64,000 bases of DNA, from assembly GCF_001890765.1 (NCBI RefSeq), contig NZ_KV878783.1, positions 3,562,771 through 3,626,770 on the forward strand, written 5' to 3'. Shown here one piece after another: positions 45,521-56,330 of this stretch. How positions within the stretch are numbered: the first letter of the stretch is position 1; each line of letters opens with the position of its first letter. Position numbers and translations under genes: made by a program. Source of the DNA: Spirulina major PCC 6313. GTDB taxonomy: Bacteria > Cyanobacteriota > Cyanobacteriia > Cyanobacteriales > Spirulinaceae. The notes under the pieces were generated by a model. The model saw nothing but the letters and a program-made list of their open reading frames with translations, did no database searches and was not told where the DNA came from.

Positions 45521-46294
45521 GTGGAACATCTTGGGTTTTTAGTGGCGGGCGGCTTACTGTCGGGTCTGTTGGCGGGTTTGTTGGGGATTGGGGGCGGTAC
45601 GGTGCTCGTGCCGATCTTGGTGGCGCTGGGCTACGGGTACGATCCATCCGTGGCCACCAGTAGTTTAGCGATCGTGATGACCTCCCTGTCCGGAACCCTG
45701 CAAAACTATCGCATGGGCTTTTTAGATTGGCGACGGGTGATCGTCCTGGCGATTCCCGCGATCGCCACCGCCCAAATCGGGCCCTTATTGGTGGGTCAGA
45801 TTCCCAATTTCGTCAAAGAAGCCGCCTTTGGACTGCTGCTAATCGCCACCATTTTTCTCGTCATGCTGCGTAAGCGACTGATTGCCCAGCAGAGCAGCGA
45901 TCGCCCCAACCCCGCCCCCAACCTCCTCATCCCCCGCCTCAGCACCGGAGCCGCCGCCGGCCTCCTAGCCGGACTCTTCGGGGTTGGCGGTGGGGTGATC
46001 ATGGTTCCGTTGCAAATGCTCCTGCTCAACGAACCGATCAAAACCGCCATCCAAACCAGCCTTGGGGTGATCGTCGTCACCGCCATCTCCGCCTGTGCGG
46101 GCCATGCCATCCAGGGCAATGTGTTAGGCATACCGGGATTAATTCTCGGTCTTGGAGGACTCGTCGGAGCGCAGATCAGTACCCGCTACCTCCCAAAACT
46201 GCCCGATCGCATCGTCAGTATGAGTTTTCGATCGCTTCTTGCCCTGCTGTCGCTCTACTTCTTTTGGCGTGCGATCGGCAGCTATCCCACCTAG
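45521..46294 (+). CDS. TauE/SafE-family membrane permease
   Basis: The 257-residue protein has about eight membrane segments in two homologous halves. Each half carries the family signature: GLLAGLLGIGGGTVLVPIL near the start and GLLAGLFGVGGGVIMVPLQM near residue 148. Relatives export or import sulfite, sulfoacetate and other small organic anions, so the substrate is not set. The start is a GTG. It lies divergent from the ycf33-rbfA pair by about 100 bases and is followed by the amt control region. Confidence 0.85.
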   Translation: MEHLGFLVAGGLLSGLLAGLLGIGGGTVLVPILVALGYGYDPSVATSSLAIVMTSLSGTLQNYRMGFLDWRRVIVLAIPAIATAQIGPLLVGQIPNFVKEAAFGLLLIATIFLVMLRKRLIAQQSSDRPNPAPNLLIPRLSTGAAAGLLAGLFGVGGGVIMVPLQMLLLNEPIKTAIQTSLGVIVVTAISACAGHAIQGNVLGIPGLILGLGGLVGAQISTRYLPKLPDRIVSMSFRSLLALLSLYFFWRAIGSYPT

Positions 46295-46727
46295 GTTATG
46301 ACGATTCTGATTCCTCAACCCAGCCCATGGTTATTGATTAGAAATAATCATTAAACGTCCACAATCTATTCGTCCGATCTAAATGTAATTAAAGTTACAG
46401 AAAAAACTGACGTACCCCTCCAAGATCAACACGTTTCTGTCGTGTTCTTTCTAGTTAGCACACCAGTCTGAGTGAGTCTGGCAATGGACTGAACTCACGT
46501 TCATATAGTGTTCAGGACTAGACTTTTAGTAATGAATCCGGTACTTTTATAGACTCAGTAACGACTCAGGATGATCGGGTCTTCCCAGAACGCAAGACAG
46601 GTGCTCCGGAGTGCTTTCTGGCTTGGCGTTGAATCCCATTCAACACCCTGGGAACTCCATTCGATGACAATCCTGAGCATTCCAGAAAATGACTGTGTTT
46701 CTTTAGATTCAGGAAAGTTTTGTAGTG
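46295..46727. promoter_or_regulatory. control region of amt
   Basis: The 433-base region carries an NtcA box (46385-46398) and is AT-rich around it. A downstream leader of about 300 bases contains a near-palindrome GTCTGAGTGAGTCTGG (46469-46484). Short frames here have no support. Confidence 0.55.
46385..46398 (+). promoter_or_regulatory. NtcA binding site of amt
   Basis: GTA-N8-TAC with the full TGTA/TACA context (TGTAATTAAAGTTACA) fits the NtcA consensus exactly. NtcA activates ammonium and nitrate uptake genes in nitrogen-limited cyanobacteria. The box is about 330 bases before the ATG; no clear -10 is seen 22 bases downstream. Confidence 0.82.
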
Positions 46728-48200
46728 ATGTCCAAATCAACTCTGGTCAATTCTTTCTCTGCTCGCGAGAGAAGGGAGAGAGCGGCAGCAGGAAATTTGA
46801 AACCTGTGCAGCAACTGTTGCGCTGGTTTTCACCCTATTGGATTGCATGCATTCCACTAGTGGCGATCATCCTTGTGGTGTGGGATTCCGCTGCGTTTGC
46901 CCAACATGCCCTTGACCTTGACGAGCTGGATTTTGCCGATCCGGAAGTCATCAAAGGCACTCTAGACACCGTATTCATCCTAGCTTCAGCGATTTTGGTG
47001 ATCTTCATGAACGCCGGTTTCGCCATGTTGGAAGCTGGATTCTGTCGCCAAAAGAACGCGGTCAACGTGTTGGCGAAAAACTTGATCGTTTTCGGCATTG
47101 CGGCGATCGCGTACTGGGCGATCGGCTTTGCCTTCATGTACGGTCAAGGCAACGGCTTTATCGGAAGCACGGGATTCTTCCTCCTCAGTGAAGACCCCGC
47201 CGACTACGGCTTAGACCCCTTCCCGGCAGGCTTGCCCATTTCGGCATCGTTCCTGTTCCAAGTGGCCTTTGCAGCGACGGCTGCCACCATTGTGTCCGGT
47301 GCTGTTGCCGAACGGATTCACTTCGTGTCCTTCCTGATTTTCGCGTTCTTACTCGTTTCCGTGTCTTATCCCATCACCGGCCACTGGGTCTGGGCTGGCG
47401 GTTGGCTCAGTGAAGCGGGCTTTAGCGATTTTGCCGGATCGACAGTGGTTCACTCCGTTGGGGGTTGGGCTGCGTTGATGGGGGCGGCCTTCCTCGGACC
47501 CCGGATCGGCAAATATAACGACAGTGGCATCAACGCCATTCCTGGCCACAACATGAGCATTGCGACCCTAGGGTGTTTGGTGCTGTGGGTGGGCTGGTAT
47601 GGGTTTAACCCCGGTTCTGAATTGGCCGCTAGTCCTAACATTACCTACATCGCGTTGACCACGACCTTGGCAGCGGCGGCGGGTGGTGTGGCTGCGACGG
47701 CAACCTCTTGGCTCAAAGATGGTAAGCCTGACCTCTCGATGGTGATCAACGGCATCTTAGCGGGTCTGGTGGGAATCACCGCTGGCTGTAATGCGATTCC
47801 TTACACTGGATCTGTGATTACGGGTGCGATCGCTGGCGTGATCGTCGTCTTCTCCGTATCCATCTTCGATAGCCTCCATATCGATGACCCCGTGGGTGCA
47901 ACCTCAGTTCACCTCGTTTGCGGGATTTGGGGAACCCTCGCCGTGGCAATCTTCGGCGGCGGTAACTTCGGTGCGCAAGTGATCGGGATTCTCGCCATTG
48001 GTGGCTTCACCGTTGTCTTTAGCTCCATTGTGTGGTTGGCGTTGAAATTCACCATCGGCATTCGGGTTAGTCCGGAAGATGAATTACAAGGTCTGGATAT
48101 TAGCGAACATGGAATGGAAGCGTACAACGGTTTCGTGACCGAAACGGATACCTTTGCCAGTGGCCAAGCCATGGGCATTAGCGGTAGTTCCGAAGCTTAA
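46728..48200 (+). CDS. amt: ammonium transporter Amt
   Basis: Amt forms a trimer that takes up ammonium across the inner membrane. The 490-residue protein has 11 membrane segments plus an N-terminal hydrophobic stretch (about 38-60) that may be a cleaved signal. [36 protein letters not shown] with the central His, and [20 protein letters not shown] are family blocks; the second His is in [14 protein letters not shown]. The start is the ATG following an in-frame GTG. An NtcA box lies upstream and a strong terminator downstream. No glnB follows. Confidence 0.95.
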   Translation: MSKSTLVNSFSARERRERAAAGNLKPVQQLLRWFSPYWIACIPLVAIILVVWDSAAFAQHALDLDELDFADPEVIKGTLDTVFILASAILVIFMNAGFAMLEAGFCRQKNAVNVLAKNLIVFGIAAIAYWAIGFAFMYGQGNGFIGSTGFFLLSEDPADYGLDPFPAGLPISASFLFQVAFAATAATIVSGAVAERIHFVSFLIFAFLLVSVSYPITGHWVWAGGWLSEAGFSDFAGSTVVHSVGGWAALMGAAFLGPRIGKYNDSGINAIPGHNMSIATLGCLVLWVGWYGFNPGSELAASPNITYIALTTTLAAAAGGVAATATSWLKDGKPDLSMVINGILAGLVGITAGCNAIPYTGSVITGAIAGVIVVFSVSIFDSLHIDDPVGATSVHLVCGIWGTLAVAIFGGGNFGAQVIGILAIGGFTVVFSSIVWLALKFTIGIRVSPEDELQGLDISEHGMEAYNGFVTETDTFASGQAMGISGSSEA

Positions 48201-48219
48201 AACCCATTCGATTGAACCC

Positions 48220-48270
48220 GCTTCCCTTTAATCTAGATGCAAAATCTGCGACTCTAGGTTAAAGGGAAGC
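48220..48270 (+). terminator. amt terminator hairpin
   Basis: GCTTCCCTTTAATCTAGA pairs with TCTAGGTTAAAGGGAAGC around a 14-base loop, followed by CTTCGTTTG. The stem has one bulge-like mismatch near the top. It begins 20 bases after amt. Confidence 0.8.
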
Positions 48271-48276
48271 CTTCGT

Positions 48277-49158
48277 TTGAGGCTAAAATTCTGTATTGTG
48301 TTTACTCCCCTTTTATATCGTTTGCTCCAATCTGCTCACCGTTGGGCTGCTTTTTCCCTCGCAGCGAACGTCCTCTTGCTCTTTGCCCTGTTCGCCGTCA
48401 CTCAACGTCCGGTTGAACCCAAACTCGCCCTTGCTTCCTTGGCGGGTAGCTCTCAGCAGCTCCTGGCCAAGACCCCTGTGCCCACTCCCCACGATCGCAG
48501 CCATCGCCAAGCCCTGTCCTATCAGCAATGGGTGGATCTGCTGGCCCAGGAAGCCAGCGCCGCCGCCCAGAATCAACCCAATGACTTGATGGTATTAATG
48601 GGAGATTCCATCACCCTCTGGTTTACCCATGACCTGCTGCCCCCCGGCCAGACTTGGCTCAATCAAGGTATTTCGGGGGAAAAAACCCTAGGACTTTTGC
48701 GGCGCTTGCATTTGTTGGATCAAACTCGCCCCCAAGCGGTGTTTATGATGATCGGGATTAATGATGTGCTGTGGGATGTGAGTGATGCGACGCTGTTGGC
48801 CAATTCCCGGCTGATTATGCAGGATTTGCGCCGCCAACATCCCCGCAGCCGTGTGGTGGTGCAGTCGATTTTGCCCCATGCTGGTGCGTCTGCCACCTGG
48901 GAGGGGCGCGATCGCCTCCTCGCCATTCCCAATGGCCGCATTCGCCGTCTCAACCTCGAACTCGAACGCATTGCCGCCCAAGAAGGAGCGACATTCCTCA
49001 ACCTTTATCCCCTCTTTGCCGATGAGCGCGGTAATCTAAAAATGGATCTCAGCACCGATGGCCTGCATCTCAACCGGGACGGCTATCGCGTTTGGTCTAC
49101 GGCCCTGCAACTGTTCATCGGCCTCGAACTGGATCATACCCATCGCAAAACGGATTAA
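48277..49158 (+). CDS. SGNH/GDSL-type hydrolase
   Basis: The protein (293 residues from TTG at 48277, or 286 from GTG at 48298, which avoids the terminator) begins with a hydrophobic signal anchor. Residues 105-280 form an SGNH esterase: block [13 protein letters not shown] with the nucleophile Ser, the Gly in LNQGISG, block [14 protein letters not shown] with Asn, and block [13 protein letters not shown] with Asp and His. Such enzymes deacylate lipids or deacetylate polysaccharide outside the cytoplasm. Substrate is unknown. Confidence 0.85.
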   Translation: MRLKFCIVFTPLLYRLLQSAHRWAAFSLAANVLLLFALFAVTQRPVEPKLALASLAGSSQQLLAKTPVPTPHDRSHRQALSYQQWVDLLAQEASAAAQNQPNDLMVLMGDSITLWFTHDLLPPGQTWLNQGISGEKTLGLLRRLHLLDQTRPQAVFMMIGINDVLWDVSDATLLANSRLIMQDLRRQHPRSRVVVQSILPHAGASATWEGRDRLLAIPNGRIRRLNLELERIAAQEGATFLNLYPLFADERGNLKMDLSTDGLHLNRDGYRVWSTALQLFIGLELDHTHRKTD

Positions 49159-49174
49159 ATCGTCTCTTTCATTC

Positions 49175-50368
49175 ATGGATACCAAAACCTTTAAACGCAC
49201 CCTCAACCACTCTGAAAACTACCACCGGAAAGGCTTTGGCCATCAGGATGAAGTCGCAGGGGTCATGGATCGCGAATACCAAAGCTCGTTAATTCAGGAG
49301 ATTCGCGATCGCAACTACCAATTCCAACGGGGCGCAATCACCATTCATCTCGCCGAATCCTTTGGGTTTTGTTGGGGAGTCGAGCGAGCGGTAGCGATGG
49401 CCTACGAAACGCGCCAACATTTTCCCACCGAACGCATTTGGATCACCAACGAAATTATCCATAATCCGGGGGTGAATCAGCGGTTACGGGAGATGAATGT
49501 GGGCTTTATTCCCGTCGAGACGGAGGTCAAGGACTTTAGCGTTGTCGAAGCGGGGGATGTGGTGATTTTGCCCGCCTTTGGGGCCAGTGTGTCGGAAATG
49601 CAGTACCTCAATGAGGTGGGCTGTACGATTGTGGACACCACCTGCCCCTGGGTGGCGAAGGTGTGGAATTCCGTCGAGAAACATAAAAAGCGGGACTATA
49701 CCTCGATTATCCACGGCAAATATCAGCATGAGGAAACGGTGGCCACGAGTTCCTTTGCGGGTAAATATTTGGTGGTGTTGAATTTGGCTGAGGCGCAGTA
49801 TGTGGCGAACTACATCCTCAACGGGGGCGATCGCGCCGAATTCATGGCCAAATTTGCCAATGCCCATTCTGACGGGTTTGATCCCGATCGCGACCTTGAC
49901 CGCGTCGGCGTGGCCAACCAAACCACGATGCTCAAAAGTGAAACCGAAGCGATCGGCAAACTCTTTGAGCACACCATGTTGCAAAAATACGGCCCCGTGG
50001 ATCTCAATGCCCATTTCATGAGCTTCAACACGATTTGCGATGCTACCCAAGAGCGTCAGGACGCGATGTTTTCCCTCGTGGAACAGCCCCTCGATCTCCT
50101 CGTGGTGATTGGCGGCTTTAACTCCTCCAATACCACCCACCTCCAAGAAATCGCCGTCGAACGGGGCATTCCCTCCTATCACATCGATAGTGGCGATCGC
50201 ATCGGCCCCGGCAACCGCATCGAACATAAACCCCTCGACACCGAGCTTGTGGTCACAGAAAATTGGCTCCCCGCTGGCCCGCTCCAGGTCGGCATCACCT
50301 CCGGAGCCTCCACCCCCGACAAATCCGTCGAAGCCATCATCGAAAAAATCTTCGCCCTCAAACCCTAA
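49175..50368 (+). CDS. ispH: 4-hydroxy-3-methylbut-2-enyl diphosphate reductase
   Basis: IspH makes IPP and DMAPP in the last step of the MEP isoprenoid pathway, using an iron-sulfur cluster. The 397-residue cyanobacterial form is longer at the N-terminus than E. coli IspH. It contains [27 protein letters not shown] and [18 protein letters not shown], which hold the three cluster Cys, and [13 protein letters not shown]. The start [22 protein letters not shown] is the usual one; upstream in-frame codons overlap the SGNH gene. It is convergent with the TPR gene. Confidence 0.97.
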   Translation: MDTKTFKRTLNHSENYHRKGFGHQDEVAGVMDREYQSSLIQEIRDRNYQFQRGAITIHLAESFGFCWGVERAVAMAYETRQHFPTERIWITNEIIHNPGVNQRLREMNVGFIPVETEVKDFSVVEAGDVVILPAFGASVSEMQYLNEVGCTIVDTTCPWVAKVWNSVEKHKKRDYTSIIHGKYQHEETVATSSFAGKYLVVLNLAEAQYVANYILNGGDRAEFMAKFANAHSDGFDPDRDLDRVGVANQTTMLKSETEAIGKLFEHTMLQKYGPVDLNAHFMSFNTICDATQERQDAMFSLVEQPLDLLVVIGGFNSSNTTHLQEIAVERGIPSYHIDSGDRIGPGNRIEHKPLDTELVVTENWLPAGPLQVGITSGASTPDKSVEAIIEKIFALKP

Positions 50369-50383
50369 GATCACCCCATGGAA

Positions 50384-50421
50384 CCGAGGAGCTAGGGGAC
50401 TTCGGCAGCCTAGCTCCTCGG
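50384..50421. terminator. bidirectional terminator hairpin
   Basis: CCGAGGAGCTAGG pairs perfectly with CCTAGCTCCTCGG around a 12-base loop, between the convergent ispH and TPR genes. Confidence 0.82.
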
Positions 50422-50431
50422 CAGAATCGGA

Positions 50432-51532
50432 CTAATTAAAGGGACGGAACGGATCATCCTCGCGATCGTCGCCGAGGAGAGACTCGATCGTCTTCGCCCC
50501 TAATTGATTACCCTGCTGTTCGTAGAGATTTAACGCCGACTGCCAAGCTGTGATCGCTTCACGGCGACGTTCACGGGATTGGAGGGCAATCCCTAGGCGG
50601 TGAAAGCCCACAGGATTTTCCGGAGCCAACTGAGTCACCCGCCGATAGGCCACGATCGCAGGCAAATACGCCCGCTTTTGAAACAAGATATCCCCGATGC
50701 CCAACTGCGCCTCTGGGGTATCGTCCGCCATCGCCACGGCGCGATAGAAAATCTTCTGGGCTTCATCTTCATTGCCCTGTTCTTGCAAGACACTGCCGAT
50801 TTGAACCTGCACCATCGGATTCCGGGGATCAATGCGAGCAGCTTGGTTAAAGGCTTGCAGGGCTTCGTCCTGTTGATTGGTCATGCCAATCAGGAAAATC
50901 CCCAACTGCATCCACAGGTTGGCATTTTGGGGGTAGCGTCGGGACGATTGACGCAGTAAATCAATCGCTTCTTGGGGGCGATCCTGTTCAAGGAGGGCGG
51001 TGGCCATCATGCCGTAGACATTGCCGTCTTGGGGATCAAGGGTAGCCGCCTGTTGATAAACTTGATAGGCTTCCCGGTGGCGGCCTTGGCGCATCATCAC
51101 CACGCCAAGACCGAGATAACTATTGACATGGTTGCGATCGAGTTGGAGAATGCGGCGATAGGCTTGCTCGGCTTCGGTGTTGCGGTTGAGTTGGGCATGG
51201 CAGAAGGCGAGGGCATAGAGAAACGGAACGTTATTCGGCTCCAGGATCAGCGCATACTCATAGGCTTGGGCGGCGGCGTTGTATTGGCCCTGGAGGGTGT
51301 AAAGATAGCCAATGCCGGAATAAATTCTGGGATTGGTGCGATCGATATAGACCGCTTGTTGGTAGGCTTCGAGGGCGCGATCGAATTCTCCGGATTCGAC
51401 GAGATCCCGCCCTTGCCGGAGATAATTATCAAGCTGCTCGTTGCGGGGGGTTTGACTAAAACCGGGCTGGGGCAGGAGTGTTAGCCCCATGACTAGGGTA
51501 AGGCTTGCGATCGCACGTCCCCACTGTTTCAT
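50432..51532 (-). CDS. exported TPR-repeat protein
   Basis: The 366-residue product starts MKQWGRAIASLTLVMGLTLL with a signal peptide ending near GFSQ. It then has about eight canonical TPRs (DRALEAYQQAVYIDRTNPRIY, AAAQAYEYALILEPNNVPFL, REAYQVYQQAATLDPQDGNVY and so on) and an acidic tail. TPRs serve as protein-binding scaffolds, here in the periplasm. Unlike the STAND gene repeats these are diverged, so they are old. An upstream Met 11 codons earlier is possible. It lies next to the polysaccharide cluster but its partner is unknown. Confidence 0.82.
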   Translation of the reverse strand: MKQWGRAIASLTLVMGLTLLPQPGFSQTPRNEQLDNYLRQGRDLVESGEFDRALEAYQQAVYIDRTNPRIYSGIGYLYTLQGQYNAAAQAYEYALILEPNNVPFLYALAFCHAQLNRNTEAEQAYRRILQLDRNHVNSYLGLGVVMMRQGRHREAYQVYQQAATLDPQDGNVYGMMATALLEQDRPQEAIDLLRQSSRRYPQNANLWMQLGIFLIGMTNQQDEALQAFNQAARIDPRNPMVQVQIGSVLQEQGNEDEAQKIFYRAVAMADDTPEAQLGIGDILFQKRAYLPAIVAYRRVTQLAPENPVGFHRLGIALQSRERRREAITAWQSALNLYEQQGNQLGAKTIESLLGDDREDDPFRPFN

Positions 51533-51627
51533 ACTGGTTCGACTGGTTCGACTAATCTGTTTCATGACTCCTCAACGGGATGAGGAGCCACCAATACCCC
51601 CCATCCATAACAGCTATGGTTCACCCA

Positions 51628-52566
51628 CTAGGCAGCATGCTGCCGGTACCATTCAATTGTATTCGCTAAGCCTTGGCGAAAGTCAGTTTGAGCAACAAAA
51701 TTGAAGGTTTCTTTCGCCCGTTGGGTATCCAGACAGCGGCGCGGTTGACCATTGGGCTGATCCGTTTGCCAAACAATCTCGCCCCTGAACTCCATCAATT
51801 CACAGATCAACTCCACCAGATCCCGAATTGAAATTTCCGACCCCGTTCCCAAATTCACCGGTTCCGGCGCATCGTACCCTTGGGTCGCCATCACAATCCC
51901 CCGCGCCGCATCGACGGAATAGAGAAATTCACGGGTGGGGCTGCCATCCCCCCAGGCAGGTAGTTGGGTATCCCCCCGCTGTTGGGCTTCGTGGACCTTG
52001 CGAATCAGCGCCGGAATCACATGGGAACTCGACGGGTCGAAATTATCTTCGGGGCCGTAGAGGTTCACCGGCAGTAGATAGATGCCATTAAAACCATACT
52101 GTTGTCGGTAGGCTTCGAGTTGCACCAAGAGGGCTTTTTTGGCAATGCCGTAGGGGGCGTTGGTTTCTTCTGGATAGCCGTTCCAAAGGTCGTCTTCTTT
52201 AAAGGGTACGGGGGTGAATTTGGGATAGGCGCAAATCGTGCCCACGCACACGAATTTTTCCACGCCGGCCTGATAGGCAGCGTGGATCAGTTGCGCCCCC
52301 ATCATCAGGTTGTCATAAAACAATTCGGCGGGTTTTTCACGATTGAGGCCAATCCCCCCCACATGGGCCGCCAGGTGAATGATGATGTCTTGGTTTTGGA
52401 CGACGGATTCACAGGCGGGCATTTGGCAGAGGTCGTAGTCGCGCGATCGCACCACCGTAATCAAATCTGCCTGCGCCCCCGCCGCCACCAACTGGGCCAC
52501 CACTTGCTTCCCTAAAAAACCCGCCCCACCAGTGACGAGGACTCGCTTTCCGCTCAGTTCTACCAT
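51628..52566 (-). CDS. fcl: GDP-L-fucose synthase
   Basis: Fcl epimerises and reduces the Gmd product to GDP-L-fucose. The 312-residue SDR protein starts [19 protein letters not shown] with the NAD(P)-binding glycine motif, has HVGGIGLN, the catalytic Ser/Tyr/Lys region ([21 protein letters not shown]) and [15 protein letters not shown]. An in-frame start 19 codons upstream lies in non-conserved sequence. It follows gmd on the same strand by about 140 bases, so the two give GDP-fucose for a surface polysaccharide. Confidence 0.93.
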   Translation of the reverse strand: MVELSGKRVLVTGGAGFLGKQVVAQLVAAGAQADLITVVRSRDYDLCQMPACESVVQNQDIIIHLAAHVGGIGLNREKPAELFYDNLMMGAQLIHAAYQAGVEKFVCVGTICAYPKFTPVPFKEDDLWNGYPEETNAPYGIAKKALLVQLEAYRQQYGFNGIYLLPVNLYGPEDNFDPSSSHVIPALIRKVHEAQQRGDTQLPAWGDGSPTREFLYSVDAARGIVMATQGYDAPEPVNLGTGSEISIRDLVELICELMEFRGEIVWQTDQPNGQPRRCLDTQRAKETFNFVAQTDFRQGLANTIEWYRQHAA

Positions 52567-52704
52567 GATTAATCTCTTGCCTAGATAACGACAGACGGAT
52601 GACCCTGTATCGTCTTCATCCAAACACAGCCAGAGTCATCCTCAAATTCCACTACTCCGTAACTGCACTGAGGACAGTGTGTGTTTGAATCTACCGCAGG
52701 GCCG

Positions 52705-53784
52705 TTAATCCACCGTCATACGGTTGTGATGGAGATAGGCTAAATCGGCCTTGAGTTGTTCGGTCACAACCCCCGTCGGTGGCTCTAGACCCAATGCCGT
52801 TAGATCCGCATCGACCATTAATTTCACCAATTCTTCAAAGGTGATCGACGGCTCCCAACCCAGTTGTTTTTTCGCCTTCGTACAGTCACCAATCAACAGA
52901 TCCACTTCCGCCGGTCGCAGGTAGCGCGGATCAAACTTGACATAGTCTTCCCAATTAAGATTGACATGGCTAAAGGCAATCTCTAGGAATTGACGAATGG
53001 AATAGGTTTCATTGGTGGAAATAACGTAGTCATCGGGCTTGTCTTGTTGCAACATCATCCACATCGCCCGCACATAGTCGCGAGCATAGCCCCAGTCCCG
53101 CTTCGAGTCCAGATTCCCTAAGTACAGATCATCCTGTTGCTTGGCGACAATTCGGGCGACGGCGCGGGTAATTTTGCGGGTGACGAAGGTTTCCCCCCGA
53201 CGGGGCGATTCATGGTTAAACAGAATCCCATTACAGGCGAACAGGTCATAGGATTCTCGGTAGTTAATCGTTTGCCAGTGGGCGTAGACTTTGGCGCAGG
53301 AGTACGGGCTACGGGGATAAAAGGGGGTTTCTTCACTCTGGGGCACATGTTGGACTTTGCCAAACATTTCTGATGACCCGGCTTGATAAAAACGCACTTC
53401 GGCACCGGTGCGCTGTTGGTAGTCTCGCATGGCTTCGAGGATGCGTAATGCGCCCATGCCGACGGCATCGACGGTGTATTCAGGTGCATCAAAACTGACA
53501 CGGACATGGGACTGAGCCCCTAGGTTATAGATTTCCTGGGGTTGTACGGCTTCAATGATGCGCCGGAGGGTGGTGCCATCGGTGAGATCCCCGTAGTGCA
53601 AAAACAGGCGAGCATCTTCGTCATGGGGATCAACATAGAGATGATCAATCCGGTCGGTGTTAAATGTTGACGTGCGGCGGATAATGCCATGGACTTCATA
53701 CCCTTTTTCGAGCAGAAGCTCACTGAGATAGGAGCCATCTTGACCTGTAATACCCGTGATCAGAGCTTTTTTGAGTTGCGTCAT
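52705..53784 (-). CDS. gmd: GDP-mannose 4,6-dehydratase
   Basis: Gmd converts GDP-mannose to the 4-keto-6-deoxy sugar. The 359-residue SDR enzyme has [38 protein letters not shown], the catalytic triad in AGSSEMFG and [15 protein letters not shown], and [16 protein letters not shown], which is diagnostic for Gmd. It is the first enzyme of the GDP-fucose branch and precedes fcl. Confidence 0.96.
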   Translation of the reverse strand: MTQLKKALITGITGQDGSYLSELLLEKGYEVHGIIRRTSTFNTDRIDHLYVDPHDEDARLFLHYGDLTDGTTLRRIIEAVQPQEIYNLGAQSHVRVSFDAPEYTVDAVGMGALRILEAMRDYQQRTGAEVRFYQAGSSEMFGKVQHVPQSEETPFYPRSPYSCAKVYAHWQTINYRESYDLFACNGILFNHESPRRGETFVTRKITRAVARIVAKQQDDLYLGNLDSKRDWGYARDYVRAMWMMLQQDKPDDYVISTNETYSIRQFLEIAFSHVNLNWEDYVKFDPRYLRPAEVDLLIGDCTKAKKQLGWEPSITFEELVKLMVDADLTALGLEPPTGVVTEQLKADLAYLHHNRMTVD

Positions 53785-53969
53785 CGTATCGGCTTGTCCT
53801 TACATGCGTTCTGAGGTTGACTCTGCGGTTGAGAGTATTTTCTCTCTTCAACTTAGTAGAAATACAGAGATTTCGTGTGATCTGTCACTGACTTTTTTAC
53901 GTTTGCTATCACTGCGAATGAAACTCGCTGAGGGCCGATGATGGGAAGCGGTGCGATCGCACCGCTTCC

Positions 53970-54713
53970 CTAATACGCACCATTGTTGCCCGGAAACAGA
54001 ATCACACCGATGGTTTTCACAATAATGAAGAGATCCAAAACCCAATTATGGTGGCCAGAATAGTACACATCGATTTGAATCCGCCGTTGATAGGGAATGT
54101 CATTGCGGCCGGACACTTGCCACAGGCCGGTGATGCCCGGTTGTACCCGCAGCACTCGATCCATGTAGCGACCGTAGCGGGGCACTTCTTCCGGCACGAG
54201 GGGACGTGGGCCCACGACACTCATATCCCCTTTGAGCACGTTCCAAAATTGGGGCAGTTCGTCTAAGCTCGTCAGGCGGAGAAATTTACCGATGCGGGTG
54301 ATGCGGGGATCTTGGCGGAGTTTGTAGTCGGATTCAAATTCTTGGCGCAGTTGGGGACAGTTGGACACCATCTCAGAGAGGAGGGTGTCGGCGTTGTTGA
54401 CCATGGTGCGAAATTTGATACATCGGAAGGGTTTGTGATGCTTGCCGATGCGTTCTTGGCAGTAGAAGATGGGGCCGGGGGATGTGAGGGCAATGAGAGC
54501 CGCCAGTACGAGATAGAGGGGGGACAGGATGACTAGAATCGTGGCGGCGAACAGAATATCAAATACACGTTTTTGCCGTAATCGATTAAAGCGTTGCGAT
54601 CGCGCCCGTTGGGACTGGGCCGATTGTTGATAGGTGGGGGATTTTGATGGTCGGCCTTTGGCCATCAACCCACGGATTAATTTGACGGAAACCAGTTGGC
54701 TTTCGGCGGTCAT
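53970..54713 (-). CDS. undecaprenyl-phosphate sugar transferase
   Basis: The 247-residue protein primes exopolysaccharide units on lipid carrier. A basic N-terminus leads to one membrane segment (about 50-75), then SPGPIFYCQERIGK, FRCIKFRTMV, RLTSLDELPQFWNVLKGDMSVVGPRP and PGITGLWQVSGRNDI. It is the compact WcaJ/RfbP C-terminal form, without the STAS domain of the transferase at 1-828. AGAGGAG before the ATG fixes the start. It lies in the fcl-gmd-GT4 cluster. Confidence 0.93.
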   Translation of the reverse strand: MTAESQLVSVKLIRGLMAKGRPSKSPTYQQSAQSQRARSQRFNRLRQKRVFDILFAATILVILSPLYLVLAALIALTSPGPIFYCQERIGKHHKPFRCIKFRTMVNNADTLLSEMVSNCPQLRQEFESDYKLRQDPRITRIGKFLRLTSLDELPQFWNVLKGDMSVVGPRPLVPEEVPRYGRYMDRVLRVQPGITGLWQVSGRNDIPYQRRIQIDVYYSGHHNWVLDLFIIVKTIGVILFPGNNGAY

Positions 54714-54779
54714 TGTACTCCTCTTCACATCACACCACGTAACTTTAAGCGATCGCTCAAGACAGTTCGACCGTCTAAG

Positions 54780-55943
54780 CTAGCTGAACTTTTCCCGATC
54801 CCCAGGACTCGATGGGGGCGAACGAGTGGCTGTATACCGATCAATACAGTCAAGATATCGCTGCTGAAAAACCGCTGGCGCAAACTGATGAGCTTGCTGC
54901 TGGCAGGATTCTGGTCGAATTTTGCCACAGATTTCCTCAAAAATTCTAACGGTTTTTACCAACGCCGCTACGGTTTGGGGGCCAAACAACAAACCGGTTC
55001 CCGTGGTGGGGGCGTGCCGAACGTCTTGCACGGTCTCTAAGGACCCACCCGCACCATAGGCAATGACGGGGGTTCCGCAGGCTTGGGCTTCCACGGGGGC
55101 AATGCCAAAATCTTCACAGGCGGCATAGACAAAGGCTTTGGCTTGGGCCATATAGGTGGCAACGGTGGCGTTGGATTGACTGCCGAGGAGTTGAATGTTC
55201 GGCTTAGCGATCGCCTCCAAGGCCCCCCGGTCCGGGCCATCTCCAATCACAATCAACGGTAACCCCAACTGATTAAAGGCCTCAACAATTAGTTTTACGC
55301 GCTTATAACTCACTAACCGGCAGACCGTCAGATAAAAATCCGCCTTTTGAGGTTGATAGGTGAAACGATCCAACTGCACGGGTGGGTAAATCACCTCCGC
55401 CTGACGACGGTAGCAGCGCCAAATCCGCTGGGCGGTGTGGTGGGAATTGGCAATGAAGTGATCCACACGGTTGGCGCTCAACACATCCCATTGGCGCAGG
55501 TAATGGAGGATGAGGCGGGTGGCAATGCCCGGCAAGCCACGACCAAGGCGACTGCTGCGCAGGTAATCAAAGGTGAGATCCCAGGCGTAGCGCATCGGGG
55601 TATGGCAGTAACAGATGTGGTGTTGTTGGGAATGGGTGAGGATGCCTTTGGCGACGGCGTGGGAAGAGGAGAGGATGACATCGTAGCCGCTGAGGTCGAG
55701 TTGTTCGATGGCGAGGGGCAGGAGGGGGAGGTATTTTTGGATGCCTTGTTTTGCCTTGGGAAAATGTTGGAGGAAGGTGGTTCCGATCGCTCGCTGATAG
55801 AGATAGCTTTCTGGGTTGGTGGATTCAAAATCGATCAGGGCGTAGAGATCGGCGTTGATGTGCTGCAAAATTTCACGAACCACAAGCTCTGATCCGCCCG
55901 TGGCGTGGGGGGTGAGCCATTCGTGAACTAGAGCAAATTTCAT
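54780..55943 (-). CDS. GT4-family glycosyltransferase
   Basis: The 387-residue GT-B enzyme starts MKFALVHEWLTPHATGGSELVV. The C-terminal half carries DFYLTVCRLVSYKRVKLIVEAF, LIVIGDGPDRGAL and the nucleotide-sugar E(x7)E region (CEDFGIAPVEAQACGTPVIAYGAGG). The family uses NDP-sugars; mannosyl or fucosyl transfer would suit the neighbouring genes but is inference. It is directly upstream of the sugar transferase on the same strand, with 66 bases between. Confidence 0.92.
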   Translation of the reverse strand: MKFALVHEWLTPHATGGSELVVREILQHINADLYALIDFESTNPESYLYQRAIGTTFLQHFPKAKQGIQKYLPLLPLAIEQLDLSGYDVILSSSHAVAKGILTHSQQHHICYCHTPMRYAWDLTFDYLRSSRLGRGLPGIATRLILHYLRQWDVLSANRVDHFIANSHHTAQRIWRCYRRQAEVIYPPVQLDRFTYQPQKADFYLTVCRLVSYKRVKLIVEAFNQLGLPLIVIGDGPDRGALEAIAKPNIQLLGSQSNATVATYMAQAKAFVYAACEDFGIAPVEAQACGTPVIAYGAGGSLETVQDVRHAPTTGTGLLFGPQTVAALVKTVRIFEEICGKIRPESCQQQAHQFAPAVFQQRYLDCIDRYTATRSPPSSPGDREKFS

Positions 55944-56330
55944 GGAGCGATCGCGCAGGGGACTAGATTAAGAATTATGAAGGAAAGTGGCAGGGGGGGC
56001 AAGGATTTATCGCTTCAGCCGAGGATTTCCCCCTAGTTCCGATGAGACGCGATCGTCGCCGTTTTCGTTGCATCGCCCTGCACAACATGCGCCAATGCAA
56101 CCCAAACAAACGCCAGCACTACCCTAACCCGTGAGTGCTGGCGCTTATGGTCAATCAAAAACTAGTGCTATTGATTATGTTTAAGGTCTTTATCTAGGCT
56201 GACCCCATTTACATCAGTTATAGAGATTGCCAGATAATATCAGTGACATTTTGTTTCTTAATAATTTCTTTAGATTTTGCCAATGATCCAAAAACGTGAG
56301 CCAAAAACTGGGGTCAGTCGGCGGGATTGA
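55944..56330. other. 387-base intergenic region with a hairpin and a MITE-like segment
   Basis: The GT4 gene promoter must lie in the right part. A perfect hairpin (56111-56143) and an inverted-repeat pair (CTGACCCCAT at about 56200 and CTGGGGTCAG near 56306) are visible. No gene is supported. Confidence 0.5.
56111..56143. repeat. perfect ten-base hairpin
   Basis: CGCCAGCACT pairs with AGTGCTGGCG around a 13-base loop. There is no T-run on either side. It may be a transcript end or an operator. Confidence 0.65.

Noticed and set aside
49484-50374. 296-codon leftward frame
   Set aside because: It is antisense to ispH over its entire length, and ispH is certain.
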